DNA of 64,000 nt from Pseudomonas asplenii. GTDB lineage: Bacteria > Pseudomonadota > Gammaproteobacteria > Pseudomonadales > Pseudomonadaceae. The stretch is from contig NZ_LT629777.1 in NCBI RefSeq assembly GCF_900105475.1, positions 4,030,001 to 4,094,000 of the forward strand, given 5' to 3'. Below are positions 1 to 9,187 of this stretch, in pieces (the stretch's first letter is position 1; the number at the start of each line of letters is the position of its first letter). The translations under genes were made by a program, and so were the position numbers. The notes beneath the pieces are model-generated. The model did not search any database and was not told where the DNA came from. It was given only the letters and a program-made list of their open reading frames with translations.

Positions 1-1
1 A

Positions 2-310
2 GGGCTTGAGGCCGCCGTATCCAAGGTCTTCCATGCGACGTGGCAGCGCTGCCGAGTCCACTTCATACGCAATGCCATGGCTCATGTCGGTAAAGGCCAG
101 CGAACGATGGTGGCGGCACTGCTGCGCACGGTCTTCGCCCAGGACAACTGCGCAGAATGTCATCAGCAGTGGCGGTTGATGGCTGACCAGTTGCGAGAGA
201 AGTATCCGAAAATCGCTACGCTCATGGATAACAGTGAGGATGAAGTGCAAGTTCTAACCTGCAAGCGGCTCAGTTCGTACAACCATTCCCCATTACGTGG
301 TATTCCATGA
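2..310 (+). pseudogene. IS256-family (mutator-type) transposase, internal fragment
   Basis: Reading in the frame that begins at base 2, the peptide starts GLEAAVSKVFHATWQRCRVH and continues with the RNAMAHV segment typical of IS256/Mutator transposases, so the window opens inside such a gene. Similarity holds to about base 250 (IATLMDNSEDEV). After that the reading changes to unrelated residues and stops at 310, so the C-terminal third of a normal transposase (about 400 residues) is missing. The element is therefore a degraded remnant, or the part upstream of the window belongs to a truncated copy. No terminal inverted repeat is visible on this side. Confidence 0.75.
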
Positions 311-524
311 TGTGCCGGTCGCCCTTGGAATCGTCGTAAGTCAAATGCATCGGTACTACATCGCAGACATTGGGTACCTGAGTAATCGCTACAACGTGCG
401 CAATATCCAGGTCCTGAGAGTAACGATAGGGCTCGACCGTAACCTGTGTGGTCTGAGCCTCCTGCTCATCGGCCATAGCAACAGAACCGATGCAGACTAG
501 GAGTAAGACGAGTAAGCGTTTCAT
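270..524 (-). CDS. Small secreted protein, DUF2790 family
   Basis: An 84-residue product with a cleavable signal peptide (MKRLLVLLLVCIGSVAMA) followed by a short mature domain holding two cysteines (VCDVVP and GNGCTN), the layout of the Pseudomonas DUF2790 family of periplasmic proteins of unknown function. An upstream GTG at 533 is in frame, but the AGGTG at the right distance precedes the ATG at 524, so that start was preferred. Its 3' end overlaps the transposase fragment. Some family members are reported as copper- or stress-induced, but nothing in this sequence shows regulation. Confidence 0.8.
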   Translation of the reverse strand: MKRLLVLLLVCIGSVAMADEQEAQTTQVTVEPYRYSQDLDIAHVVAITQVPNVCDVVPMHLTYDDSKGDRHIMEYHVMGNGCTN

Positions 525-600
525 GGCAATCACCTGTATTGAGGGCGTGAGAAGTCCAGAGCACGCAAGCGGTGCTCAGTGGTAATAAGAGTTGGGGTGT

Positions 601-624
601 ACCCGGCGCCCGCAGACGCCGGGT
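601..624 (-). terminator. Hairpin downstream of cynS
   Basis: Bases 601-608 and 617-624 form a perfect 8-bp GC-rich stem with an 8-nt loop, starting 10 nt after the cynS stop codon. No T-tract follows on the minus strand, so it may only be a 3'-end stabiliser or weak terminator. Confidence 0.45.
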
Positions 625-633
625 TGAGGTACA

Positions 634-1104
634 TCAGAAAGGCTTGGTAGGCAGGTACTTGCCGTCCAGGGTGATCACGGCTCGGTGACCACCGTCCGGA
701 TCTTCGACTTTCTTGATGTCCAGCTTGAAGTTGATGGCGCTGATGATGCCGTCGCCGAACTTCTCGTGAACCAGTGCTTTGAGGGTGGTGCCGTATACCG
801 ACATCATTTCGTAGAAACGGTAGATGGTCGGGTCGCTTGGTACGCCGTCGAAGAAGCTGCCCCGAATGGGCATCGATTGCAGTAGAGCGACTTGATCAGC
901 ATCAAGATCGAGTTTCTCGCCCACGACCTTCGCGGCGGCGGCAGGCAGCGGGTGCTGGCCAAGCAGGGCTGCAGTGACGAAGGCTTCGGACAGGCCGGTG
1001 CCGTCAACGATCTCGGCGAAAGACAAGTCCTTGCGGGCCTTGGCCAAAATGATGACTTCGGTCAGTTCTTGGCGAGCGGTGCGGGTGGCTTGAGTCTGGA
1101 TCAT
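634..1104 (-). CDS. cynS: Cyanate hydratase (cyanase)
   Basis: Cyanase converts cyanate plus bicarbonate to carbamate, giving CO2 and ammonia, in the cytoplasm. The 156-residue length equals the E. coli enzyme. The catalytic set is present at the family positions: Arg96 and Glu99 in IYRFYEM, and Ser122 in GIISAINF. The N-terminal half is the usual helix-turn-helix-like dimerisation domain. An AGGAG lies at good distance from the ATG. It follows the carbonic anhydrase gene by 39 nt on the same strand, and the divergent LysR gene completes the cyn locus. Carbonic anhydrase supplies bicarbonate, the co-substrate. Confidence 0.97.
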   Translation of the reverse strand: MIQTQATRTARQELTEVIILAKARKDLSFAEIVDGTGLSEAFVTAALLGQHPLPAAAAKVVGEKLDLDADQVALLQSMPIRGSFFDGVPSDPTIYRFYEMMSVYGTTLKALVHEKFGDGIISAINFKLDIKKVEDPDGGHRAVITLDGKYLPTKPF

Positions 1105-1143
1105 GGTAAATCTCCTGGATAGGTAGGGGTGCGAGTTCAGATT

Positions 1144-1803
1144 TCAGGCAACGTGCCTGGCTTGTTGGGAAACAGCGTGGACTTCCGGGTTTTCTGCGAG
1201 GGATACAAAGGCCCCGGTGCGGCCATCGAAGGCGTCGATACGGCCAGTCTCGATGTCATAGATCCAGCCATGCAGGGTTACGCGGCCTTCTTCAAGCGCC
1301 AGGCGAACGGATGGGTGGGTCTGGATATTGGCCAGTTGCGCGATAACGTTTTCGCGCACCATGGACGAAACCTTGCTCGGTTGATCAGGGTGCTTGCGGG
1401 CTTCGTTAACCACCTTCGCCGAGTCGGCGTAGCGCAACCAACCGGCCACTGCGGGCATATGGTCGAGGCATTTACAGGTGGCAATGGCGGTCATCGCACC
1501 GCAGTCGGAATGGCCGCAGATCACGATGTCGGCGACGTTGAGTCCGGCGACCGCGTATTCCACCGAGGCCGAAACACCGCCTGGCTCTGGACCATACGAC
1601 GGCACGATGTTGCCGGCGTTGCGGATGACAAACAGATCGCCTGGCTCGCGTTGAGTGACGAGTTCCGGTACCAGCCGGCTGTCGGAGCAGGAGATGAATA
1701 GAGCTTTCGGGTTCTGCTGATTGGCCAGGTCCTTGAACAGCTTGACGCGTTCAGGGAAGGCATTTTTTTGGAATTTCAGAAAACCGTCGATGATCGCTTT
1801 CAT
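1144..1803 (-). CDS. cynT: Beta-class carbonic anhydrase of the cyanate operon
   Basis: A 219-residue beta-carbonic anhydrase that interconverts CO2 and bicarbonate. The zinc ligands and dyad are visible: SCSDSR near residue 39 (Cys, Asp-Arg) and GHSDCGAM near residue 98 (His, Cys). In the cyn operon it retains the bicarbonate that cyanase consumes. The reading frame extends 24 codons upstream of the chosen start, but the family begins at [12 protein letters not shown], and a purine-rich GAGACAG sits before that ATG. Transcribed leftwards with cynS. The divergent LysR gene starts about 110 nt away. Confidence 0.95.
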   Translation of the reverse strand: MKAIIDGFLKFQKNAFPERVKLFKDLANQQNPKALFISCSDSRLVPELVTQREPGDLFVIRNAGNIVPSYGPEPGGVSASVEYAVAGLNVADIVICGHSDCGAMTAIATCKCLDHMPAVAGWLRYADSAKVVNEARKHPDQPSKVSSMVRENVIAQLANIQTHPSVRLALEEGRVTLHGWIYDIETGRIDAFDGRTGAFVSLAENPEVHAVSQQARHVA

Positions 1804-1886
1804 GGTTGCTGTCTCAATGTTCGCTGGGTGTGGAACAAAGATTAAGCAACACATGGCATAAGGTAAAAGTCTCATTTATTATGGTT

Positions 1887-1899
1887 ATTATCAGATAAT
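1887..1899. promoter_or_regulatory. Putative CynR operator between cynT and cynR
   Basis: ATTATCAGATAAT is a near-perfect palindrome around a central A, carrying the T-N11-A core of LysR sites. It is flanked by wider symmetric arms, CTCAT at 1871-1875 and ATGAG at 1903-1907. It lies in the 111-nt divergent promoter region, as expected for a regulator controlling cynTS and itself. Inference from position and symmetry. Confidence 0.6.
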
Positions 1900-1914
1900 C
1901 TTATGAGTTAACGC

Positions 1915-2802
1915 ATGCTTGCTCGCCCTATCCAATATTTTCTCGCGGTTGCAGAACATCTCAGCTTCACCAAGGCGGCAGCAGCGTTGCACGTCTCTCA
2001 GCCAGCCCTTTCCCAGCAGGTAAAGCAGTTGGAAGAAATCCTTGGAGCCCAGTTGTTTGACCGATCAGGACGCACAACGCGATTGACTGACGCTGGAGAT
2101 GCCTATCTTCTTTATGCGCGCCGTGCTTATCAGGAATTGCGGGCGGCTCAAAGCGCCATCCATGACGTGAGCGACCTCACTCGCGGCTCATTGCGCGTGG
2201 CCGTAACGCCGACGTTCACCACCTATTTGGTGGGGCCGCTGATCGAGGCATTTCACTCCAGGTACCCTAAAATCACCTTCAACCTGAAAGAGATCTCCCA
2301 AGAGCGGATTGAAGAGCTGCTTTTGGCAGGAGAACTGGACGTAGGGATCGCGTTTGATGAAATAAATACACCAGACATTGATGCGATTCCCTTGCTGAAC
2401 GAAACCCTCGCTTTAGTGGTGAGCCGCAGGCACCGCCTGGCCGAGGAGCGGTCCATTGGATTGCAAGACCTCAGCGCCGAGTCTCTGGTTCTGCTTAGTA
2501 CAGATTTTGCCACCCGCGAACAAATCGACCGTTACTGCCGTAAACACGCTATTCGCCCTCAGGTGCAAATGGAGGCCAATGCTCTTGGGGCTGTGATCGA
2601 AATCGTCCGCCGCACTCATCTCTCGACCTTATTGCCTGCCAAAATCGCGCTAGCCCACGACGATCTGGTGGCCATCAATTTGGAGCCAGAACGCCTGCAG
2701 CGAACCGCCGTTCTTATGCGACGCCGAGACGCTTTTCAGAGCGCAGCAGCACAAGTTTTTATTGAACTGGCTAAGGAAGTATCCATCGAACTTGATGAGT
2801 GA
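1915..2802 (+). CDS. cynR: LysR-type transcriptional activator of the cyanate operon
   Basis: A 295-residue LysR protein. The N-terminal winged helix-turn-helix is clear ([20 protein letters not shown], about residues 20-39, then [16 protein letters not shown]), followed by a type 2 periplasmic-binding-fold effector domain from about residue 90. Its position divergent from cynT-cynS, and the close match to CynR sequences in the DNA-binding region, support the name. CynR normally activates cynTS in response to cyanate or azide and represses itself. Confidence 0.88.
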   Translation: MLARPIQYFLAVAEHLSFTKAAAALHVSQPALSQQVKQLEEILGAQLFDRSGRTTRLTDAGDAYLLYARRAYQELRAAQSAIHDVSDLTRGSLRVAVTPTFTTYLVGPLIEAFHSRYPKITFNLKEISQERIEELLLAGELDVGIAFDEINTPDIDAIPLLNETLALVVSRRHRLAEERSIGLQDLSAESLVLLSTDFATREQIDRYCRKHAIRPQVQMEANALGAVIEIVRRTHLSTLLPAKIALAHDDLVAINLEPERLQRTAVLMRRRDAFQSAAAQVFIELAKEVSIELDE

Positions 2803-3112
2803 GATGGCATACGACTCAAGTTGCGCGTTCACGGGCGACGCCATCAGTGCGCAAATCGCCTGATCGGGACAGTCGTAGGTGTCGCTGAGGCTGATAGCGC
2901 TATGCGGCGCTCAGGGCATGAAGACGGGACTGGCAGCTTCGCCTTAATAGCCAAGTCACGCAGCGGGAAGAATGGATTTGAAGGCAGTTGCAATTGGCTT
3001 TTTAGTCGCCCAAAGCGCGCAGTTATGCAAATAAAAACTGCTACATCGATATATGGACTTTTACAAAACAAAACCTGATCCTTCACGAATAAAGGATCAG
3101 GTTCGGAATGGC
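2803..3112. other. Intergenic stretch between cynR and DUF1348 copy 1
   Basis: About 310 bases with no supportable gene: the open frames here lack a ribosome site and resemble no family. The only structure seen is the terminator at its right end (3065-3103). Confidence 0.6.
3065..3103 (-). terminator. Rho-independent terminator of DUF1348 copy 1
   Basis: Bases 3072-3083 (AACCTGATCCTT) pair perfectly with 3092-3103 around an 8-nt loop. On the minus strand the stem is followed by TTTTGTTTTGT. It lies about 10 nt after the stop codon. Confidence 0.85.
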
Positions 3113-3589
3113 TTACAGGCCCAGTTCGGTCAGACTTGGGTGATCATCAGGGCGGCGACCCAGAGGCCAGAAGAACTTTCGCTCATTTTCTTTGATGGGC
3201 ATATCATTGACGCAAGCGAAGCGACGATGCATCAGGCCATCCGCTTCAAATTCCCAGTTTTCGTTACCGTAAGAGCGGAACCAGTTACCCGAATCATCAT
3301 GCCATTCATAAGCATAACGAACGGCAATCCGGTTATCGGTAAAGGCCCACAATTCTTTGATCAAGCGATAATCGAGTTCTTTTTTCCATTTGCGAGTGAG
3401 GAAGCCTTTGGCCTCTTCGCGATTGGTAGCGAATTCGGCGCGGTTACGCCATTTGGTGTCCAGTGTATAGGCGAGCGAGACTTTTTCGGCGTCGCGGCTG
3501 TTCCAGCCATCTTCAGCGAGTCGGACTTTCTCAATCGCCGTCTCACGAGTGAACGGAGGAAGTGGCGGGCGAACTTGTGCATTGGACAT
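3113..3589 (-). CDS. DUF1348 / NTF2-like (SnoaL-fold) protein, copy 1
   Basis: A 158-residue protein of the DUF1348 branch of the NTF2-like superfamily: a small alpha-beta barrel with conserved [13 protein letters not shown] near residue 21, WRNRAEF, and a C-terminal [16 protein letters not shown]. Biochemical function is unknown; relatives are often annotated as nuclear transport factor 2 family. A strong GGAGG lies before the ATG. It is one of two tandem copies (the other at 3786-4262) that differ at only a handful of residues, for example H versus R in AYEW(H/R)DD. Copy 1 carries the terminator, so the two may be transcribed together. Confidence 0.88.
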   Translation of the reverse strand: MSNAQVRPPLPPFTRETAIEKVRLAEDGWNSRDAEKVSLAYTLDTKWRNRAEFATNREEAKGFLTRKWKKELDYRLIKELWAFTDNRIAVRYAYEWHDDSGNWFRSYGNENWEFEADGLMHRRFACVNDMPIKENERKFFWPLGRRPDDHPSLTELGL

Positions 3590-3785
3590 GGTGGTGCCTC
3601 CAAATTAACTGGAAATCAATAAAAATTGCATTTGTCAGACTGGGTCGATGCAGTCAGACCTGGTTGGATCGATACTTAATATGCTTTAAGCAACGGCTAA
3701 GGAGCGCAGCCGACAGTAACCATTAATGGCGGAAATAAAATTCTTACACCAACGGCTCATCCGAAAACGTGATCAATTGCAGCGC

Positions 3786-4262
3786 TTACAGGCCCAGATC
3801 ACTCAGACTTGGGTGATCGTCAGGGCGGCGACCCAGTGGCCAGAAGAACTTACGCTCGCTTTCCTTGATCGGCATGTCATTAACACAGGCGAATCGACGC
3901 TGCATCAAACCATCAGCTTCAAATTCCCAGTTTTCATTGCCGTAGGAGCGGAACCAGTTACCCGAATCGTCGCGCCACTCGTAGGCGTAGCGCACGGCGA
4001 TGCGGTTGTCGGTGAAGGCCCAAAGCTCTTTGATCAGGCGATAATCGAGCTCTTTTTTCCATTTGCGAGTGAGGAATCCTTTGGCTTCTTCGCGATTGGT
4101 CGCAAACTCAGCCCGGTTACGCCATTTGGTATCTAGCGTATAGGCAAGCGAAACTCTTTCTGCATCTCGGCTATTCCAGCCATCTTCAGCGAGTCGAACC
4201 TTTTCAATCGCCGACTCGCGAGTGAAAGGAGGAAGTGGTGGGCGAGCTTGTTCGTTGGACAT
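3786..4262 (-). CDS. DUF1348 / NTF2-like protein, copy 2
   Basis: A 158-residue near-duplicate of the downstream gene, same strand, 196 nt upstream of it. The two share the ribosome-site leader (TTGGAGGCACCACC before ATG), so the duplication included the translation start. Both frames are intact and both keep every conserved family segment, suggesting either a recent duplication or gene conversion. Upstream lies the wreck of a TetR gene, the kind of regulator that often accompanies this family. Confidence 0.88.
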   Translation of the reverse strand: MSNEQARPPLPPFTRESAIEKVRLAEDGWNSRDAERVSLAYTLDTKWRNRAEFATNREEAKGFLTRKWKKELDYRLIKELWAFTDNRIAVRYAYEWRDDSGNWFRSYGNENWEFEADGLMQRRFACVNDMPIKESERKFFWPLGRRPDDHPSLSDLGL

Positions 4263-4329
4263 GGTGGTGCCTCCAATCTTTGGATAACTTCATTTAAGTT
4301 AGTGTTTCTAAAAATCACGCGCTTGGGCG

Positions 4330-4869
4330 ATGTGCTTCTTCAAGCAAGATTACGGCAGCTTTTCTTGCACTATCCAGGGCTGTGTAGTCAACCATTGTGC
4401 GGATCACGGTTATCGTTCAACTGTTTATCCAGGTAGCTTGGGTCTTCTATATCTAACTGTCCGGCCTGCTTCAATGTATAATCGAGTGGCTTTTGTTTAT
4501 ACAGCTTTGCGATATGACGAATAGGATCATCTATGTCGTCAACCTCTTCGGTCGTGTTAAATGCACATCCCCGAAACCCGTCTGACTCAAACCAACTCTT
4601 GAGTACCGCAAAGATGCTAATGATACGCCTTTGCGGAATTTCCGACTTTTCGCACTCGCTTCTAAATCACTGCATCCAGCGTACATCGCGTGCATTTAAT
4701 ACCGCTGCCGCTGTATCGTCCTTGTTCGCACAATAGCGGTAAATACTTTTTGCGCTACGGCGGAAGTTCTTACCAGCGGTCCATGCCAGTGGCGTGGATA
4801 CCATTTCGTAAATCAGCTTCTCGGCAGTAGACAAGATTTTTCGCTTGTTTCGATCATTTGCTTTTCCAT
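4330..4869 (-). pseudogene. Decayed TetR-family regulator
   Basis: No single frame is open, but reading the minus strand across frames recovers a TetR protein. From ATG at 4869: MEKQMIETSEK, then a shift to ILSTAEKLIYE, another shift through NGIHATGMDR, then back to KSIYRYCANKDDTAAAVLNA (the helix-turn-helix and following helix). After a further shift comes a roughly 98-codon C-terminal domain (RSECEKSEIPQRRIISIFAV ... YTLKQAGQLDIEDPSYLDKQ, bases about 4690-4395). A last shift gives YTALDSARKAAVILLE near 4340. At least three frameshifts and in-frame stops make it non-functional. It lies just upstream of the DUF1348 pair and on the same strand. Confidence 0.82.
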
Positions 4870-4880
4870 GTAGCCAGAGT

Positions 4881-4894
4881 AGAACGATCGTTCT
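4881..4894. promoter_or_regulatory. Perfect palindrome, likely operator of the dead TetR gene
   Basis: AGAACGATCGTTCT is a perfect 14-bp palindrome 12 nt upstream of the former TetR start codon, the classic place for an autoregulatory TetR operator. The site is intact although the regulator is not. Confidence 0.6.
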
Positions 4895-5078
4895 CCGTGG
4901 TCAAGCTTCTAAAGAAATTATTTTTGACTGCGCGATAGCGGGGGGATTTCAGTGGGATCGAGCGTGCAGGTTTTTCGAATTTCATATCGTTCTCACCACC
5001 TCGACGGTGCGGTCACAAGCTCTGATTGTAAGCCTTCCCCATAAGAACACCGGCACCAGCGTGATCAGGCTGGTATGC

Positions 5079-5106
5079 GAAAAGCCGCGCCGTGTAGGCG
5101 CGGCCC
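5079..5106 (-). terminator. Rho-independent terminator of dabB-dabA
   Basis: On the minus strand GCCGCGCC pairs with GGCGCGGC (5084-5091 and 5097-5104) around a 5-nt loop and is followed by TTTTC, just after the dabA stop codon. Confidence 0.85.
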
Positions 5107-5113
5107 TTATCGA

Positions 5114-7561
5114 TCAGACTCCCGGCAGCGGTTGCCAGCCTGCTGCGGTACGCCGCTCCAGGCGGACGGGTTGACCGTCCATGCGCAACAGGTACAGCCA
5201 GCCATGCTGGACCAAGTCGCGCACCACGGCGTGCTTCTCGATGACCCGGTCGATCATGGCCTGCGGCGCTTCTATCACCACATGCAGGCGCAGCGGGCGA
5301 TGCCTCCACTGCTGACCATCGTGCAGCGACTGGCGGGCCAGGCCGATGCGCAGATCGCCGCCATTGCCTTCAAATACGCCGATATGCCCGCCGACCACGT
5401 TGTGCAGCAGCTTATTGCCGCTGCCAAAACGCGCATTGTCGGTGGTCGAGGTGAAGTACTGCAGGTTGATCCAGTGCGCAACCACCATGGGCGCGGTCAT
5501 GATCAGCTCCAGCACCGCGCCCTCGGTATCCTGCTGCCACTCGTAGTCGTGCAGGAAGGCGCGGCCCTGCAGGTCGACGCCGCGAGTACGCGCGCGCGGC
5601 GCGGCGATAAACGCGGCATTGTTGGCCAGGCCCCATTCGGGGCGTGTCTGCGACCAGTCGCGGGCACGCTGGCGCAACCGATCAAGCAATTTGACCGGCT
5701 GCCCCATGATTGCCGTCAGGCCCAGCCCAGCGGCGCGCTCCTGGCGCACCTGGGCAGCGGCCTGATTCAGCGCCAGGCGCAGACGCTGCCAGTTGGGCTG
5801 CTGGGCGGCTGCCAGGGTCTCGTGGGCAAATATCTGCACCTCGTCGGTGGTGGTGTTGTGCAGGCCGGCCAGCACATGGCAGTGCGCAGGCAGGTCATGC
5901 CCACGCTGGCGCAGTTCAGCGCGCACCTCGCGATCGTTGAGCAGGCCGGCCAGCAGGCGGGCATTGATCTCGCCACTCTGGCCGCAGCAGGCACCGCAGT
6001 CGAGCCCGGCAGCCTGGGGATTGTTGGCACTCTGGCTGCCGTGCCCGAGCAGCACCAGCAGCGCCGGTACCGGCCCGTTGAGCCCCATGGCCCGCAGGAT
6101 GCGCGCAGCCAGATCAGTCTTCTCGGTCAGCGACAAGGCAGGCAATCGAGGGAGCAACTGCTGCCACTCGGCAGCGCGCCAGCCACTGCGATGTGCTTCT
6201 TTCGTACCCGAGGACAGGCCACAGGTGCGCCCTAGCAGCGCCCCGGCATAACCCAGGCCGACACTCTCGACCAAGGTAAAGGTCGAAGCCGGCAGGCGTT
6301 CGAACAGACGCCAGCGTCCCTGACGGGCCAGCCGCGCCTGGCGGCGCTGCGCCAGGTGGTTATCCAGCGCGGCATCACCGCTGCCATCGCTGACCTGCAA
6401 CTGCGGTGCCAGCAGCCCCGGCAACTGCGGGCGGGTGGCGGCAGTGCCCAGCGGCGTGTAGGCGATGGGCAGGCCGAAGAAGCCGGCGAAACCACCGGTT
6501 TCAAGGTCGGGGCAGACCTGTTCCAAGGCCCGACGCAAGGGCTCGGAGCGCACGTCGATACAGAAGAACAGCTTGGCCAGCGGCGCCTGCGGCAGTGCGG
6601 CCGGTTCGGCCCGAGAGAGTTTCTGTTGCAGTTGCTCCTGCCAGGCCAGCTCGTCGGCCCGCTGCCACAGTTGCAAAGCCTGCCAGGCGGCCGAGGGCGG
6701 CTGCTGCAAACCGGTCTGCCAGGCCGAGCGCCAGCGCTGCCAGCGGCTCTGGGCATCACGTTGGCGATCATCCACCAGCCACTCCCAGGCGGCGCGGATA
6801 GCCAGCAGTTCCAATGTAGTCTGGTCATCCTCTCCCAACTGGTTCGCCTGCCAGCGCTTATACGCGCACCAGGAGGCCCAACCCAGGCTGCGCAGTAACA
6901 AGCAGTCGAACCACGGCGCCCAGTCATCGGCGCTCAGCCCGAGGCGCTGCACCGCAGCCTCAAGCGCAGCGTGTGGCTGCGACGGCAGCTCGGCAATGCG
7001 CCCGTGCAGGTCGCGGCAGTCACTGAGTACGCTCAACCCTCTGTCCGCGAGCATGCTGCTGCGCCAGGTCTGGTAAAGCCCGGCGCTGGCTTGCGGGCGC
7101 CAGTCGGCCTGTTCGTGGTCAAACCAGGCGGCGCAACACTGGCCAATCTGCTGGGTGATCAGCACCGGCCAGCCCGGTAACGGGATGCCGGGATCGGCCA
7201 AGTCTTCGAGCAAAGGCAGCCCGGCGTTTGCCTCCGGCGGCATCTCCAGGGCCTGCAGCAACTGTGACGTGCTCCAGGACTCGGCCTGCTCAGCCAGGGC
7301 CTGCTGCAAGTGGTGTTTGCTGATGCGACCCTCCTGCCAGGCGCTCCGGTAGTCTGCGGCGCTTAGTGTCAGCGGGCTGCCGGCACGTTGCCAGAGCTCT
7401 GCGGCGACGGCTGACCAGGCGTGTTCGCGCCTCTCCCACAGCGGGTTGACGGCAATCATGCGGTCCAGTGGCCAGGTGGGCGCGATACGCGCACAAGCCT
7501 GACGCGCAGCCTCATGCAGAGCATCCCGGTCGAGGCTGGTGAAGTGTTCGAGCGCAGTCAT
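5114..7561 (-). CDS. dabA: Inorganic carbon transport subunit DabA (UPF0753/DUF2309)
   Basis: An 815-residue member of the DabA family, the beta-carbonic-anhydrase-like subunit that works with the DabB membrane protein to accumulate bicarbonate in the cytoplasm in an energy-dependent way. The metal-site residues described for the Halothiobacillus protein are all kept at matching spacing: Cys334 and Asp336 (FFCIDVRSE), His507 (LLGHGSQS), and Cys522 (LDCGACC). The chosen ATG at 7561 overlaps the dabB stop as ATGA and has GGAG before it. An in-frame extension further upstream lies within dabB and is unlikely. A terminator follows. Known function is from the family; activity here is inferred. Confidence 0.93.
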   Translation of the reverse strand: MTALEHFTSLDRDALHEAARQACARIAPTWPLDRMIAVNPLWERREHAWSAVAAELWQRAGSPLTLSAADYRSAWQEGRISKHHLQQALAEQAESWSTSQLLQALEMPPEANAGLPLLEDLADPGIPLPGWPVLITQQIGQCCAAWFDHEQADWRPQASAGLYQTWRSSMLADRGLSVLSDCRDLHGRIAELPSQPHAALEAAVQRLGLSADDWAPWFDCLLLRSLGWASWCAYKRWQANQLGEDDQTTLELLAIRAAWEWLVDDRQRDAQSRWQRWRSAWQTGLQQPPSAAWQALQLWQRADELAWQEQLQQKLSRAEPAALPQAPLAKLFFCIDVRSEPLRRALEQVCPDLETGGFAGFFGLPIAYTPLGTAATRPQLPGLLAPQLQVSDGSGDAALDNHLAQRRQARLARQGRWRLFERLPASTFTLVESVGLGYAGALLGRTCGLSSGTKEAHRSGWRAAEWQQLLPRLPALSLTEKTDLAARILRAMGLNGPVPALLVLLGHGSQSANNPQAAGLDCGACCGQSGEINARLLAGLLNDREVRAELRQRGHDLPAHCHVLAGLHNTTTDEVQIFAHETLAAAQQPNWQRLRLALNQAAAQVRQERAAGLGLTAIMGQPVKLLDRLRQRARDWSQTRPEWGLANNAAFIAAPRARTRGVDLQGRAFLHDYEWQQDTEGAVLELIMTAPMVVAHWINLQYFTSTTDNARFGSGNKLLHNVVGGHIGVFEGNGGDLRIGLARQSLHDGQQWRHRPLRLHVVIEAPQAMIDRVIEKHAVVRDLVQHGWLYLLRMDGQPVRLERRTAAGWQPLPGV

Positions 7562-9084
7562 GGGCGGTCTCCAGTAGTCGAGGTCAGGCGCTGGGGCGAA
7601 CGCACTGGCCACAGGCGGAAGGTCAGGCGGGTGAAGTGCTCATCCAGGTAGAAGCCGGCAAAGGCCAGCGGATACAGGCGCTGCGCCAGTGCGCCCTGGG
7701 GGCGCGCGAGGATCAGCGCCTGCACCAGGTACAGGCCGACAAACAGCAGCAGGGCCAACCCGGTCAGCAGCCGGGGTGCCTCCGTTGGCGGGGTGTCCAG
7801 GATCCAGGCGGCGGCCTGGTGCCAGAGCAGGTAGGCCGCAAGCAGCAGAACGAACATGCTCAGCCCTTGCAGCACCTGCCCGCGGCGCAGGCACCAGGGG
7901 GCCAGGCCGATGGCGAGGATGGCCAGGGCCACCAGAGGCAACTCATGGGCCGGCAGTTGCCAGGTCCACACGCCCTGCAGCAGCACCAGCGCCAGGCCGG
8001 CCAGCAACAGGGCCCGCACCAGATCACCCAGGCCCGGCAGCGGAACAGCGGGCTGCAGGGCATGTTGGCGCGCCTGGGCCACCGTCTCGCCAGCGGCGAG
8101 GAAGGCATGAGCCTTGTATAACGAGTGTGCCAGCAGGTGCACCAGGGCCAGTTCGTAGAGCCCCAGGCCGCACTCCAGCAGCATCAGGCCCATCTGCGCA
8201 CAGGTCGACCAGGCCAGGCGGACCTTGATGCTGATGCGCGTCATCATCACCAGCGCGGCAAGCACCGCCGTCAGGCCGCCGACCAGCACCAGCAGGCTCT
8301 GCGCCGGTACGGCGGCAGAAAACAGGGGGGCGAAGCGCAGCAGCAGGAAACCACCCAGGTTGACCAAGCCGGCGTGCAACAACGCGGATACCGGCGTCGG
8401 TGCCTCCATCACCTGGATCAGCCAGCCATGCACCGGCAATTGCGCCGACTTGAGGATGACCGCCAGGGCCAGTAGCAGCGCAGCCAGTTGCAGGTCCCAG
8501 CCAAGCTGGCCGCTGGTCTGCAGGCGGCTGTACACGGCATCGAGAATCACGGCGATGCTGCTGTCACCGCCGGCACGCACCAGCAACCCGGTGGCCAACA
8601 ACAAACAGACATCGGCCAGGCGACTGGCGAGGAATTTCTTGTGCGCCACCACCAGGGCCTGCGGGCGGTCGCGGTAAAACGTGAGCAGTTGATGCAGACA
8701 CAGGCTGGAGAAAATCCAGGCACCGACCAGCACCAGCAGATGGGTGCTGGTGACCACGGTGGCCACTGCCGCCAGCGTACCGAGCAGGGCCAGCACATAG
8801 CGCCGCTGCCCCGGTTCGCCCTCCAGGTAGCGCCGGGAATAGTCGATGATCACCAACGCCAGCAAACTGACCAGCCCCGCCATGGCCAGACCCAGTCGAT
8901 CATCCTTCTGTTCGTTGAGAGCAGCTTGCAGCCAGGCCGCCAGAACCAGGCTGAGGCCGACGTAGCCGGCACCTCGGGCTGGCCACCAGAAACGTTCGTG
9001 AGTGTGCAAGAGGCTGGCCGGAATCAGCGCCAGGGCATATAGCCAGGGCAACAGTTCGACCAGGGGGGGAAGGGTGATCGGCAC
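7558..9084 (-). CDS. dabB: Inorganic carbon transport membrane subunit DabB (NuoL/Mrp-like)
   Basis: A 508-residue polytopic membrane protein of the proton-conducting NuoL/MrpA/ND5 family, almost entirely hydrophobic helices. The core helix bundle around residues 200-340 is recognisable (KSAQLPVHGWLIQVMEAPTP, then SALLHAGLVNLGGFLL, and LAHSLYKAHAFL). It partners DabA and is thought to couple cation flow to bicarbonate uptake. Translation starts at a GTG (9084) with AGGAG nine bases upstream. The gene overlaps dabA by four bases and is divergent from a LysR gene. Confidence 0.9.
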   Translation of the reverse strand: MPITLPPLVELLPWLYALALIPASLLHTHERFWWPARGAGYVGLSLVLAAWLQAALNEQKDDRLGLAMAGLVSLLALVIIDYSRRYLEGEPGQRRYVLALLGTLAAVATVVTSTHLLVLVGAWIFSSLCLHQLLTFYRDRPQALVVAHKKFLASRLADVCLLLATGLLVRAGGDSSIAVILDAVYSRLQTSGQLGWDLQLAALLLALAVILKSAQLPVHGWLIQVMEAPTPVSALLHAGLVNLGGFLLLRFAPLFSAAVPAQSLLVLVGGLTAVLAALVMMTRISIKVRLAWSTCAQMGLMLLECGLGLYELALVHLLAHSLYKAHAFLAAGETVAQARQHALQPAVPLPGLGDLVRALLLAGLALVLLQGVWTWQLPAHELPLVALAILAIGLAPWCLRRGQVLQGLSMFVLLLAAYLLWHQAAAWILDTPPTEAPRLLTGLALLLFVGLYLVQALILARPQGALAQRLYPLAFAGFYLDEHFTRLTFRLWPVRSPQRLTSTTGDRP

Positions 9085-9133
9085 GGGCGTAGCTCCTAAT
9101 CCATCGAGTGGTCCTAGTCTCCCGTAGCGGTTG

Positions 9134-9150
9134 ATCTATTAAAAATAGAT
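9134..9150. promoter_or_regulatory. Inverted repeat in the dabB-lysR divergent promoter
   Basis: ATCTATTAAAAATAGAT has perfect 7-bp arms around AAA, fitting the ATC-N11-GAT form of LysR operators. It lies between the divergent genes, about 40 nt before the LysR start. Confidence 0.6.
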
Positions 9151-9187
9151 TGATATGAATGGATCGTTCTCTTTTTAGGAATTCGGC

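Noticed and set aside
2821..3086. Short frames on both strands after cynR
   Set aside because: No ribosome sites, no family resemblance, and the two overlap each other antisense.
5075..6235. 386-codon frame on the plus strand
   Set aside because: Antisense to dabA, which has all metal-site residues.
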